A stretch of DNA of 64,000 nt from Pikeienuella piscinae (GCF_011044155.1 NZ_CP049056.1:2604001-2668000); one strand, 5' to 3'; counted from the stretch's first letter, positions 20,093 through 29,749 are shown. Numbers and translations are program-made. Notes: a model not told the origin generated them from the sequence alone.

Positions 20093-21982
20093 ATGAACTG
20101 GATCTCCGTCATCGCATCTGGCGTCGCGCTTTTGGCGGCGCTCTACCATCTCGGGTTCGCGTTCGATCGACCGTTCACCGAGGGCGAGCACGCGATCATC
20201 CATGTCGGGTTCGCCGCCCTCATCGTGGGCGTCGACCAAGCTCGGCGGCGGCGAGGCGCATTTCGCTTTCTCGCCGTCGCGTGCACCGTGGCCGCGCTCG
20301 CGGCGAGCGTCTACTTCGTTCAGATCAGCGAAGAGCTTGAGCTCCGTTTCGGAATTGGGCTGACGATGCCCCAGACCGTCGCAGGGATCGCGATCATCGT
20401 CGCGGTCATTATCCTGTGCTGGATGGAATGGGGGCTCATAATCGCCTCCCTCGCTGTGATCGGCCTTTCCTACTTCTTCTTCGGCGACAATATTCCCGGC
20501 GCGATGCGCGCCGCGTCGCATCCTTCGTTCGAATATGCGATGACATTCCTGATATCGTCGGGCGGAACCGGTCTCTACGGGCAGGTGACGCCGATCTCCG
20601 CCAATATCGTATTTCTGTTCATGGTCTTCGGCGCGTTGCTCGCCTCCACCGGCGTCACACGCCTGTTCATGGAACTCGGCAACTGGCTGGGACGACTCCT
20701 GAAAGGCGGCGCAGCCGTGACAAGCGTGGTCTCGAGCGCGCTGCTCGGGACGGTGACGGGCGCGACCGTCGCCAACGTCGCGATCACTGGCGTTTTCACT
20801 ATCCCGACAATGAAACGTCAGGGATTTCGCGCCGAGGATGCCGCCGCGATGGAGTCCGTCGCGTCGTGCGGCGGCCAGATCCTGCCGCCGGTCATGGGCG
20901 CCGGCGCCTTCATCATGGCGGCGTTTCTCGGCGTCAGCTACGTGGACATCGCGTTGCGCGCGCTCGTCCCGGCGCTCCTCTTTTTCGGGTCGGTTCTGCT
21001 CGTGATCGCTTTCATCGTTCGGAAGTCCGGCCACATCGAAGAATGCGACCCGCCCGACTTCAGATGTATCCGGGGTGAGATATTCCCCTTTCTCGCCCCT
21101 ATGACGACGCTGGTCTATTTTCTGATGAACGGGTATTCGGCGACGACCGCTGTCGTATTCGCGATCGCCGCGATTATCGGTTCGACGCTGCTCCGGCCCT
21201 CCACCTGGCGTTCGAAATCGGGATTCGTGAACTCGCTGAGAGCAATCTTTGAAGGGTTGGTCTCAGGCGCGCAGCAAGGCGCGGGGCTGGCGATCGTCAT
21301 CGTGGTCATTTCGCTTGTCGCCCAATCCCTGATCACGACCGCGCTTGGCCCGAAATTCGCCAGCGCGCTTTCCGGACTCGCGGGCGGGTACACGTTCCTG
21401 GCGCTCCTGCTGATCATGCTGGCGTCGCTCATTCTGGGCTGCGGGCTGCCTACCGTCGCCGCCTACACGATGGTGGCGATCATGATGATCCCCGCCCTCA
21501 GCACGCTCGGGGTGGATGCGTTCGCCGCCCACATGTTCGTCTACTATTTCGCCGTTTACGCCGCGGTGACGCCACCCGTCGCGACTGCGGTGATCGTCGC
21601 GTCGAGGATCGCGGAAACGAGCTTCTGGGGCGCCGCATGGGCGTCGATGAGGCTGATGGCGGGGCCGATCATCCTGCCGTTTCTCTTCATCTATCATGGC
21701 GACATCCTCACGTTCCCGCTGAATTCGGGCGCGCTGCTGCCGATCTTCGCCTGGCTTGTCGCGACCGTCAGCCTCCAGATCGTCACCGTCCGCCATTTCG
21801 TCGGCCCCGCGTCGGCGCTCGACATCGCGGCGGCGGGGGCGTCGGTGGCTTTCGCCTTCGCCTGGATCGTGGCGGGCGCCATGCCGCTGCTCGCCGTCGC
21901 TGTCCTCCTGCTAGCATTCGTCACGACCTTGCAGTTGAGACGCCGGTCGCGGGCCGCCGCGCCACGCTCCGGCGCCGCATGA
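20093..21982 (+). CDS. TRAP transporter fused DctQ-DctM permease, TAXI type
   Basis: The protein has 629 residues and is a TRAP permease in which the small four-helix DctQ-like part (about 1-130) is fused to the DctM-like part. The DctM part has the central block GTVTGATVANVAITGVFTIP and GCGLPTVAAYTMVAIMMIPA that line the substrate path. TAXI systems always use such a fused permease with a TAXI binding protein, here the preceding gene. It imports its solute with a sodium or proton gradient. GGGAAGAG lies just before ATG 20093. Confidence 0.93.
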   Translation: MNWISVIASGVALLAALYHLGFAFDRPFTEGEHAIIHVGFAALIVGVDQARRRRGAFRFLAVACTVAALAASVYFVQISEELELRFGIGLTMPQTVAGIAIIVAVIILCWMEWGLIIASLAVIGLSYFFFGDNIPGAMRAASHPSFEYAMTFLISSGGTGLYGQVTPISANIVFLFMVFGALLASTGVTRLFMELGNWLGRLLKGGAAVTSVVSSALLGTVTGATVANVAITGVFTIPTMKRQGFRAEDAAAMESVASCGGQILPPVMGAGAFIMAAFLGVSYVDIALRALVPALLFFGSVLLVIAFIVRKSGHIEECDPPDFRCIRGEIFPFLAPMTTLVYFLMNGYSATTAVVFAIAAIIGSTLLRPSTWRSKSGFVNSLRAIFEGLVSGAQQGAGLAIVIVVISLVAQSLITTALGPKFASALSGLAGGYTFLALLLIMLASLILGCGLPTVAAYTMVAIMMIPALSTLGVDAFAAHMFVYYFAVYAAVTPPVATAVIVASRIAETSFWGAAWASMRLMAGPIILPFLFIYHGDILTFPLNSGALLPIFAWLVATVSLQIVTVRHFVGPASALDIAAAGASVAFAFAWIVAGAMPLLAVAVLLLAFVTTLQLRRRSRAAAPRSGAA

Positions 21983-22041
21983 CGACCCGTGCGGGGCCCC
22001 CCGCACCCAACCCGAGAACCGCGCAATCAAAGGAGAGCGCC

Positions 22042-22107
22042 ATGATCAGACCGACCGCAGCGCCCAGAACCGGACTCCCACTTCGCCTTGGGAGGGTCGC
22101 GCGATGA
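22042..22107 (+). CDS. Possible 21-residue coupled leader ORF
   Basis: AAAGGAG at 22029-22035 is correctly spaced before ATG 22042, and the frame of 21 codons ends in TGA that overlaps the ATG of the next gene (22104). The peptide is basic (MIRPTAAPRTGLPLRLGRVAR without its stop) and resembles no known protein. It may be a short leader that couples translation of the second large lyase subunit, or the surviving start of a deleted gene. This is a prediction from signals only. Confidence 0.4.
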   Translation: MIRPTAAPRTGLPLRLGRVAR

Positions 22108-23258
22108 CTGAGTTTCTTGGCTATCGGCGCGATGATGGATCAGTCGGGATCCGGAACCATGTGGTGGTTCTCTCGGCGATGGACACCGCGAATCCCACCG
22201 CGCAGCGCATCGCGTCAAGCGTCCGCGGCGCCGTGCCGATTACGATCTCCTTCGGGCGCGGACAGATCGGCTTTGACTACGAGATGACCGTACGGGCGCT
22301 GGCTGGTCTGGGCGCGAATCCGAACGTCGCGGCGGTCCTCGTGGTGAGCCTTGAGCCGACGTCGGCCGAACGGGTGGCCGCCCCCATCGCGGCGACCGGC
22401 AAGCCCGTGGAGATCATCACGCTGATGGGCGAAGGCGGTTCGATCAACGCGACGGCCCGCGGCGTGCGCTGGGTCGCGGAACAGACGTTCGCCGCGTCCC
22501 GGAAGCGGCGCGAGCCTTGCCCGGTTTCCTCTCTGATCGTCGGGGTGGAGTGCGGAGGGTCCGACACCACATCCGGCCTCGCTTCAAACCCGGCCGTCGG
22601 CGCGATGGCGGATCTCCTGGTTGACGCCGGCGGATCCGTCATCCTGTCCGAGACGTCGGAATGGATGGGCGGCGAGCATCTCCTCGCCGAGCGCACCGCG
22701 GATTCCGATGTCGCGAAACGGATCATCGAGGCTGTCGAGCGGGTGGAGCAAGACGCGCATGAGCGCGGGGTCGACATCCGGGGGCAGCAACCGACCGCCG
22801 ACAATATTCGCGGTGGATTGACGACGATCGAAGAGAAATCGCTTGGCGCCATCCTCAAGGGCGGTACGCGTCCAGTGGCGGATTTCCTGGAGTATTGCGA
22901 GCGGCCCCGGAAGCCGGGGTTGAACCTGATGGACACCGCCGCGCCCGCCGCCGAGTCCATCACCGCGCTTTCCGCTGGCGGCTGCCAGATGATCCTGTTC
23001 TCGACGGGTCAGTGCAACCAACTCGGCGCTCCTCTCTCGCCCACGCTCAAAGTCAGCGGCAACGCGACGACGCTTTCGCGGATGACCGATCATATCGACA
23101 TCGATGTCGGCAATCTGCTGAGTGGCGAAACGAGCCTGCAGGAAACCGGTGCGCGCGTCATGCGCGCCGCCATGGAGGTCGCGAGCGGAGGGCTCACCCG
23201 CGCCGAGATCTTCAGCGAGGAAGTCACCACTATCAGCCGGTTCGAACGCTCGCTTTGA
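22104..23258 (+). CDS. UxaA/SuyB-type large lyase subunit, copy 2
   Basis: The protein has 384 residues, exactly as long as the copy at 17771 and clearly paralogous (FLGYRRDDGSVGIRNHV, VGVECGGSDTTSGLASNP, DNIRGGLTTIEEKSLGAI). It is diverged enough to suggest different specificity or stereochemistry. GGGAGGGTC precedes ATG 22104. Unlike copy 1 it has no small SAF subunit gene before it; a 21-codon frame sits there instead. It may share the small subunit at 17482 or act as a homomer. Its place after the TRAP genes and before the Tct genes suggests a second substrate. Confidence 0.85.
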   Translation: MTEFLGYRRDDGSVGIRNHVVVLSAMDTANPTAQRIASSVRGAVPITISFGRGQIGFDYEMTVRALAGLGANPNVAAVLVVSLEPTSAERVAAPIAATGKPVEIITLMGEGGSINATARGVRWVAEQTFAASRKRREPCPVSSLIVGVECGGSDTTSGLASNPAVGAMADLLVDAGGSVILSETSEWMGGEHLLAERTADSDVAKRIIEAVERVEQDAHERGVDIRGQQPTADNIRGGLTTIEEKSLGAILKGGTRPVADFLEYCERPRKPGLNLMDTAAPAAESITALSAGGCQMILFSTGQCNQLGAPLSPTLKVSGNATTLSRMTDHIDIDVGNLLSGETSLQETGARVMRAAMEVASGGLTRAEIFSEEVTTISRFERSL

Positions 23259-23302
23259 CGCGCGAACTTGCTCGGCCAGATTTGAAACGGGAGAAACATG
23301 AC

Positions 23303-24253
23303 ATGAAACTGCACGCCATAGCCGCTGCGTTGCTCTTTGGTGCGACCCTCGCCGCGCCCGCCGTTGCTGATGATAGCTTTCCAAACCGGCCGATCACGAT
23401 GGTCGTACCCTTCGGCCCCGGGGGCGGCAGCGATCTCATCGCCCGCACCGTGGACAAATTCTCCGCCGACGAGTTCGGCGCCAACTTCACCTTCGAATAC
23501 CGGCCGGGGGCTGGCGGCCATATCGGCGCCAACATGGTCGCCAACGCCGAACCGGACGGCTACACCATCGGCACCTATAACGTGCCGCATATCGCGCTCG
23601 GGCCGGTCACCGGCGTAGCGCAATACGCCCTCGAAGACTTCACCTTCCTCGGTCAGGTGGCCGGCGACCCCGTCGCGATCGCGACGGCGCTCGGAAGCGG
23701 ATACGAAACGTTCGCCGACTTCATCGCAGCCGCGAAAGCCAACCCTCGGAAACTGACACTCGGCACCGCGGATCAATTCGGCGGCACCCATCTCCTCGCG
23801 TTGCAGATCGCGGACGCCAGCGGGATCGACATCACCGTCGTACCCTTCCCCGGCGGCTCGCAACTCGTCGCGGCGGTGCTTGGCGGCCATGTAGACGCGG
23901 GCGTCGCGGGCCTGCCGCCCTTTCTCGGCTCGAAAGATGAAACGCAGTTCCTCGCTCTCGCCGGCGCCGAGCGCGACGACGTATTGCCGGATGTGCCGAC
24001 CCTTAAGGAACAGGGTGTCGATCTCGTCATGCGCACCGGTCGAATCTTTATCGCGCCAACGGGACTCGATGATGATGTCGCGGCGCGACTGCGCACCGGG
24101 TTCAAGGCGATTTACGACAATCCCAATCTTCAGGCGGAGTTGAAGAAGGTCGGGCAGTCCCCAAACTGGATGTCCGGAGACGAACTGGAGGAGTCGCTCC
24201 TCAGTTACGAGAACGCCGCGGCCAGATTGTTCAAAGAAGCGCAGACGAAGTGA
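23303..24253 (+). CDS. TctC/Bug-family solute-binding protein
   Basis: The protein has 316 residues from ATG 23303; a longer frame from 22895 runs inside the previous gene. The signal peptide is LHAIAAALLFGATLAAPAVA. The mature start FPNRPITMVVPFGPGGGSDL is the classic Bug-family opening. It is the periplasmic component of a tripartite tricarboxylate transporter and should bind a carboxylate or sulfonate. The permease subunits follow in order A then B. TTT systems are known importers for sulfolactate in some marine bacteria, which fits the lyase genes here. Confidence 0.92.
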   Translation: MKLHAIAAALLFGATLAAPAVADDSFPNRPITMVVPFGPGGGSDLIARTVDKFSADEFGANFTFEYRPGAGGHIGANMVANAEPDGYTIGTYNVPHIALGPVTGVAQYALEDFTFLGQVAGDPVAIATALGSGYETFADFIAAAKANPRKLTLGTADQFGGTHLLALQIADASGIDITVVPFPGGSQLVAAVLGGHVDAGVAGLPPFLGSKDETQFLALAGAERDDVLPDVPTLKEQGVDLVMRTGRIFIAPTGLDDDVAARLRTGFKAIYDNPNLQAELKKVGQSPNWMSGDELEESLLSYENAAARLFKEAQTK

Positions 24254-24274
24254 TCGCGTAGCGAGGGAAGTGCA

Positions 24275-25789
24275 ATGGACAGTCTCGCCCATCTCTCGGA
24301 CGGTTTCGTCGCGACCCTCGCGCCCCGGATCGTTCTGGTGATGCTCGCCGCCATTGTCGGCGGCATCGTCATCGGAACGCTCCCTGGCCTGACTTCGGTG
24401 ATGGCGATCTCGTTGATGCTGCCGATCGCCTACAGCCTGGACCCCGTCACGGGGCTCGCCATGCTCGGGGCGATCTACTCCGCGGCGATCTACGGCGGCG
24501 CCAATTCGGCGATTCTGCTCAACACGCCTGGCACGCCCTCCTCGCTCGCGACCACGTTCGACGGCTATCCGATGACGCTGCAGGGCCGCGCGGATGACGC
24601 GCTCTACGCTTCGCTGATCGCCTCGGTGATCGGCGGCTTGGTTGGAACCATAATCCTGATCGCAAGCTTCGGTCCTCTCGCCCAGATCTCGCTCGCGTTC
24701 GGTCCTCCGGAATATTTCTGGCTCGCGATTCTCGGGCTTCTCACCATCGCGGCGATGTCCTCCGGCAACATGGTGAAAGGCATCTTCTCCGGGGCGCTCG
24801 GCATGTTGCTGGCGACGATCGGACTCGATCCGTCCATCGGCCTGCCTCGTTTCACCTTCGGCTATTCGCCGCTGATCGAGGGGATCGGAATGGTGCCCGC
24901 ACTGCTTGGCATTTTCTCTTTCTCACAAGCTCTCAAACTGCTCGAGGATCGCGCCTCGTACATCGTGGAATACAAGCCCCGGCGGCGCGTGATCCGTTCC
25001 CTCGTTCCGGTCTTCGTAAGACGATGGTGGCTGATCTTGCGGTCATCGCTCATCGGCACCGGCGTCGGCGTCCTGCCCGGCGCCGGGGGCGTCATCGCAT
25101 CCCTGATCGCCTACAATGAGGCGCGGCGCTGGGATCGCGATCCCTCGCGCTACGGCAAGGGCGCGATCGAAGGGCTGATCGCCTCCGAAAGCGCCAACAA
25201 CGCTCAGGTCTCGGGCTCGCTCGTTCCGATGATGGGCCTCGGGATCCCGGGCAGCGCCAATGCGGCCATCATCCTCGGCGCACTTCTGGCCTTCGGCATC
25301 CAACCCGGCGTCGGCCTCCTTCGTGACAGCGGCGATGTCGCCTATGCGTTCATGGCTTCGTTGATCGTCGCCAACATCCTCATGCTCTTTGTTGGCGCCG
25401 TGATGATCCGGGCGACCGTGCGGGTGTTGCTCGTGCCGTCGTCCTTCATCTCGCCAACAATCATCGTGTTCTGCGTCATCGGCGCTTACGCGGCCTCCTA
25501 CGGCATCTATTCCGTCGTCGTGATGGCCGGCGCCGGCTTCCTGGCCTACCTCCTCTCGAAGGCGGACATTCCGCTTGGCCCGATGGGGCTCGGACTGGTG
25601 CTCGGCCCGGTCGCCGAACAGGGCCTTGGCCTCTCGCTGATGATCGGGCGCTCGGCGGACAACCTGCTCGACGTCTTCGTGTTCCGCCCGATCTCCATCG
25701 TGTTGATTCTGCTCTGCGCCGCGACGGTGGCGACCGCATTCATCCTCGAGCGCCGCGAGAAAATGAAAACGGCCATGGGAGCGGGGTGA
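24275..25789 (+). CDS. TctA-family large permease subunit
   Basis: The protein has 504 residues and about 12 membrane helices. The family glycine-rich motifs [42 protein letters not shown] and [17 protein letters not shown] are present. It is the main channel of the tripartite tricarboxylate transporter formed with the binding protein at 23303 and the small subunit at 25794. It starts 21 bases after the binding-protein stop with GAGGGAAG upstream. Confidence 0.94.
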
Positions 25790-25793
25790 GATC

Positions 25794-26240
25794 ATGCGTG
25801 TGACATACGCCTCGGGCGTCTATCTGATCGCGATCGCGGCGGTCGGCGTATTCTGGGCCCAGACTGCGAACCTCATGTACCCTGCAGATGTGTTCCCGAG
25901 GATGATTCTGGCTGTGATCGGCCTCACCGCCGTAATCGCTCTAGTTCGGGAGATCCGCGAGCCGACCGAGACGAAGGTTCTGAATCGCGGCTTCATCTTC
26001 GCGCTCTGCGTTTCGGCGTCCGTGGCCGTCTATATCGCCGCGGTCCCGACGATCGGCTTCTATACGGCCAGCGCCGTCTATCTCGCGCTTCTCTACCCGA
26101 TAACCATGCGAATAAAGGACGGTCAGACGCTCACGCTACGCTCGGTCGGGGCGGCCATCCTCACGACCGCAGGCGTGGTTACGGCTCTCTACGTGGTCTT
26201 TTCGGCAATGCTGAAGGTCAACGTGCCGACATTGCTTTAG
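25794..26240 (+). CDS. TctB-family small permease subunit
   Basis: The protein has 148 residues with four predicted membrane helices, the usual size for TctB. Typical features are the first helix [14 protein letters not shown] and [11 protein letters not shown], a common sequence in TctB proteins. It starts 4 bases after the TctA stop (GGGGTGAG upstream), so the two are coupled. The order C-A-B differs from the C-B-A order of the classic citrate system. It is the last gene of the catabolic cluster. Confidence 0.88.
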
Positions 26241-26859
26241 GCGACGAATCCGATGGCCGTACGAATCTCCGCAGGCCGTGGACCAAACCGCTGACGCCGA
26301 TCATAGGGCTTGTCTGTGCAGACGCTTAGACTCTCTGCGGATGCGCTTGATCGGTAAGCGTCCGGCGTCGCTGCACTGCCGCGCATAGAGGGTGATCGGT
26401 AGTGTCCACCACGGGATATCCTTGTCGCCAGCAAAACCGATGAGGGTCATAACCGCTTGCCGCAATGGGGCGGGATCAGTGCTCCTCAAGGCGAGGTATT
26501 CCTCCGAATTGCCCAAGCGTGAACGATCTACGTCGAGCCGTCCTGAGCAGCGTATGGAGGTAAGTCCCATGTTCGATCTGGTCTTGCCTCCAGATGCCGT
26601 TCAGCCTCTCTGTAAGCCTCTCTGAGAGCTGCTTCGCCTCGGTCGCATCAGAGATGACAGCCGAACACGGATGAACGCTCCACAAGCTTCTATTGCGCGC
26701 TCTGGAACTCTGCGATTGTAGTAGTAAGTGCCGCTGCGAAAGATCATCTGCCGGACCGGCGAGCGCCGTCAATTCGCGTTTGTGTGACCGATCACGTGCA
26801 TGAGCATCAAGCTCCATCAGATTTTCTCCAATGGTCGCAGGTGCTTTCAAGCGTCTCAT
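26241..26859. other. Gap between the catabolic cluster and tRNA-Asn
   Basis: This 620-base stretch holds no intact gene. Most of it, on the minus strand, carries broken reading frames: the recombinase fragment at 26476-26747, and a separate open stretch at 26301-26570 (SEEYLALRSTDPAPLRQAV, IPWWTLPITLYAR) that I cannot assign to a family. No terminator for the plus-strand operon ending at 26240 is visible. Confidence 0.5.
26476..26747 (-). pseudogene. Decayed tyrosine recombinase (integrase) N-terminal fragment
   Basis: From ATG 26747 on the minus strand the reading begins MIFRSGTYYYNRRVPERA and goes on to FIRVRLSS. This is the arm-binding N-terminus common in alphaproteobacterial phage-type integrases. 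Near 26650 the frame shifts, and the next frame continues with DATEAKQLSERLTERLNGIW, the expected following helix. No catalytic Arg-His-Tyr domain is found. It starts 113 bases downstream of the 3' end of a tRNA-Asn on the same strand, the usual place for an integrase after integration at a tRNA. The family call rests on two short motifs. Confidence 0.55.
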
Positions 26860-26934
26860 GGCTCCGGCGGTAGGATTCGAACCTACGACCAGCGGATTAA
26901 CAGTCCGATGCTCTACCACTGAGCTACGCCGGAC
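26860..26934 (-). tRNA. tRNA-Asn (anticodon GTT)
   Basis: The minus strand reads TCCGGCGTAGCTCAGTGGTA for the acceptor and D arm. It continues with an anticodon loop CTGTTAA holding GTT, the T arm GTAGGTTCGAATCCTAC and the acceptor end CGCCGGAG with CCA encoded at 26860-26862. All stems pair. The gene is flanked on its 3' side by a decayed integrase, which suggests past use as an integration site. I did not find a second copy of its 3' end in the window. Confidence 0.97.
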
Positions 26935-27147
26935 CAGAGACGTGGCAGGGCCTTTAGCAAAGGGATGAGGCGAGGTCCAGCGCCTATTCGCGGAACGGGG
27001 TCGGTCGGGATCGGGGCGCGCCGCCGCCCCATCCTGCGCCGCCAACCGGCTCTTGCGACTTGACGCGAGCGGCCCGAACGCGCGCTATGGCGCGAGGGGA
27101 ACGAAAGAATCGGAGCGCGCTTGGCTGAACGGGCGGGAGAGGGGGGC

Positions 27148-28695
27148 ATGGAGGCGGCGGTGCTGTTCCAGGCGCGGGGGCTGAACAAGTCATTCCCCGG
27201 CGTGAAGGCGAATGACGACATCGCCTTCACTGTTCGCGAGGGAGAGATCCACGCTCTCCTCGGCGAGAACGGCGCAGGCAAATCGACCCTGGTGAAGATG
27301 ATCTACGGCGTTCAGCGCCCCGACGAAGGGGAAATGCGCATGCGCGGCGCGCCCTATGCGCCGGACAACCCTGGCGATGCGCGGGCGGCTGGCGTTGGCA
27401 TGGTCTTCCAGCATTTCTCGCTGTTCGAGGCCATGAGCGTGGCGGAGAACGTCGCGCTCGGCATGAACGACGCGCCACCGGCGCGAAAGCTCAACGCCCG
27501 CATCCGCGAAGTGAGCGCGGCCTACGGCCTGCCGCTCGATCCCACGCGCCTTGTTGGCGAGCTATCCGTTGGCGAGCGTCAGCGGATCGAGATCGTTCGC
27601 TCACTCTTGCAGAATCCCCGACTCCTGATCATGGACGAACCGACCTCGGTGCTGACCCCGCAGGAGGTCGAGCGGCTTTTCGCAACGTTGCGCAAGCTCG
27701 CCGCGGAGGGGGTCGCGATCCTCTATATCAGCCACAAGCTCGACGAGATCCGCGCGCTCTGTCATGGCGCGACGATCCTCAGGAGCGGAAAAGTGACGGG
27801 GGAGTGCGACCCGCGCGCGGAGACGACGCGAAGCCTGGCGGAAATGATGATCGGGCGCAGCCTCGCTACTCCTCGGCCCGTGGACTGGAAGCCGGGGAAG
27901 GCGCGGCTTTCGGTCGATAAGCTGAGCGTGAAGAGCGCGGAGCCCTTCGGCGTCGATCTCACGAAGCTTTCATTCGTGCTGCGCGCCGGCGACATACTCG
28001 GCGTCGGCGGCGTGGCCGGCAACGGCCAGGACGAGCTTCTCGGCGCGCTTTCCGGCGAAACGCGGACAAATCCGGCGACGATCCGTCTCGCTGACGCGCC
28101 GATCGGCCATCTCGGCCCGAGCGAGCGGCGGCTGGCCGGACTCTGCGTCGCGCCGGAGGAGCGGCTCGGCCACGCCGCCGCGCCCGACATGTCGCTGACC
28201 GAAAACGCGGTGCTGACGGCGCGCAGCCGCGCCAGGCTCGTCGGCGGATCCGGTCTCGTCAGACAGGGCGCCGCGGCCCGTTTCGCGCGCAACGTGGTGG
28301 AGACATATGACGTCAGGACGGCGGGTGTCGAACACGCCGCGAAATCGCTCTCCGGCGGCAACCTGCAGAAATTCGTCGTCGGCCGGGAGATCGCGCAACG
28401 ACCGGACGTTTTTGTCGTCTCGCAGCCGACCTGGGGCGTCGACGCCGGCGCCGCCGAAGTGATCCACGACGCGATCCGCACGTTGGCGAAAGGCGGCGCC
28501 GCGGTCATGGTGATCAGCCAGGACCTGGATGAGTTGATGGAGGTCTCGACCCTGCTTTCGGTGATCGCCGAGGGGCGGCTCTCGTTCCCGGTGCCGGTCG
28601 CGGACATCACGGTCGAGCAGATCGGCGTGATGATGGGTGGCGGCGGGATCGTTCGTGCGGATCAGACGGAATCGCCAGTGGCCGGTCATGCTTGA
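27148..28695 (+). CDS. BMP-type ABC importer, dual ATP-binding protein
   Basis: The protein has 515 residues and two ABC domains. The first has Walker A GENGAGKST, signature LSVGERQRIE and Walker B LLIMDEPTS. The second has a degenerate Walker A (GVAGNGQDE), signature LSGGNLQKF and a changed Walker B (FVVSQPTWG), as is normal in this sugar/nucleoside-type family. It powers import with two permeases and the binding protein encoded downstream. Start: ATG 27148 follows GAGAGGGGGG; a TTG at 27121 in frame has no better signal. The stop overlaps the next gene by 8 bases. Confidence 0.94.
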   Translation: MEAAVLFQARGLNKSFPGVKANDDIAFTVREGEIHALLGENGAGKSTLVKMIYGVQRPDEGEMRMRGAPYAPDNPGDARAAGVGMVFQHFSLFEAMSVAENVALGMNDAPPARKLNARIREVSAAYGLPLDPTRLVGELSVGERQRIEIVRSLLQNPRLLIMDEPTSVLTPQEVERLFATLRKLAAEGVAILYISHKLDEIRALCHGATILRSGKVTGECDPRAETTRSLAEMMIGRSLATPRPVDWKPGKARLSVDKLSVKSAEPFGVDLTKLSFVLRAGDILGVGGVAGNGQDELLGALSGETRTNPATIRLADAPIGHLGPSERRLAGLCVAPEERLGHAAAPDMSLTENAVLTARSRARLVGGSGLVRQGAAARFARNVVETYDVRTAGVEHAAKSLSGGNLQKFVVGREIAQRPDVFVVSQPTWGVDAGAAEVIHDAIRTLAKGGAAVMVISQDLDELMEVSTLLSVIAEGRLSFPVPVADITVEQIGVMMGGGGIVRADQTESPVAGHA

Positions 28696-29749
28696 GCTGC
28701 AACCCCGCAAGGAGGCTTCGCGGGCCATGGTCTGGCTCACGCCGATTCTCGCGGTGGCGCTGACCATGCTGGCCGGGCTTGCGCTTTTCGTCGCGCTCGG
28801 CAAGGACCCGGTCGAGGCCGTCAGGCTGATCTTCATCCAGCCGCTCCTCGACCCCTACAGCCGCACGGAGCTTCTGGTGAAGGGAACGCCGCTGGTGCTG
28901 ATCGCCACCGGCCTCAGCATCGGGTTTCGCGCCGGGGTCTGGAATATCGGCGCCGAGGGACAGTTCATCATCGGCGCGCTCACGGGCGGCGTAGTGGGAC
29001 TGGCGCTCTACGAAACGCCAGGCCTCTGGCTTCTGCCGCTGATGGCGATGGCCGGCGCGGCCGGCGGCGCGGCCTGGGCGATGATCCCGGCGTTTCTGAA
29101 GATCAGGTTCAACGCGAACGAGATTCTCGTCTCGCTGATGCTTGTCTATGTCGCGGAGTTGCTGCTCTCAGCTCTGGTTTCTGGTCCCTTGCGCGACCCC
29201 GACGGGTTCAACTTTCCGGAAAGCCGGATGTTCCATGACAGCGCGACGCTGCCGATCATCATCGCCGGCACCCGCGCGCATGTCGGCGCGCTGGTCGCGC
29301 TCGGCGTCGTCGTCGCCGCCTATGTGCTGATGGACCGGCATATCTTCGGTTTCCAGGTAAAGCTTTACGGCCAGGCCCCGCGCGCCGCCCGCTTCGCCGG
29401 GTTCCGCGACGGAAGGCTGATCGCAGGCTGTCTCGGTCTTTCCGGCGCGCTCGCCGGACTGGCGGGCATGTTCGAGGCGACCGGGCCGGTCGGCCAACTG
29501 GTTCCCGGCCTCCCGGCGGGGTACGGGTTCACCGCGATTATTGTCGCCTTTCTCGGCCGGCTTCATCCCTTGGGCGTCTTGTTCGCTGGGGCGGTGATGG
29601 CGCTGACCTATATCGGCGGTGAATCGGCGCAGATCGCGATGAACCTGCCCGCGGCGGCGATCAGCGTCTTTCAGGGCATGCTGCTTTTCTTCCTGCTCGG
29701 GATGGACGTTCTGGTGAATTTCCGGATCCGGTGGAGGCGGACGGCGTAA
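28688..29749 (+). CDS. BMP-type ABC importer permease 1
   Basis: The protein has 353 residues from ATG 28688; the longer frame from 28637 belongs to the ATPase gene. It has about ten membrane helices. The segments GLSIGFRAGVWNIGAEGQFIIGA and FNANEILVSLMLVYVA match BPD_transp_2 permeases of nucleoside-type importers. It overlaps both neighbours (8 bases before, TAATG after) and forms the membrane channel as a heterodimer with the next protein. Confidence 0.93.
   Translation: MLELQPRKEASRAMVWLTPILAVALTMLAGLALFVALGKDPVEAVRLIFIQPLLDPYSRTELLVKGTPLVLIATGLSIGFRAGVWNIGAEGQFIIGALTGGVVGLALYETPGLWLLPLMAMAGAAGGAAWAMIPAFLKIRFNANEILVSLMLVYVAELLLSALVSGPLRDPDGFNFPESRMFHDSATLPIIIAGTRAHVGALVALGVVVAAYVLMDRHIFGFQVKLYGQAPRAARFAGFRDGRLIAGCLGLSGALAGLAGMFEATGPVGQLVPGLPAGYGFTAIIVAFLGRLHPLGVLFAGAVMALTYIGGESAQIAMNLPAAAISVFQGMLLFFLLGMDVLVNFRIRWRRTA

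Noticed and set aside
27121-27147. TTG start nine codons upstream for the BMP-type ATPase
   Set aside because: ATG 27148 has a much better binding site and matches the family N-terminus.
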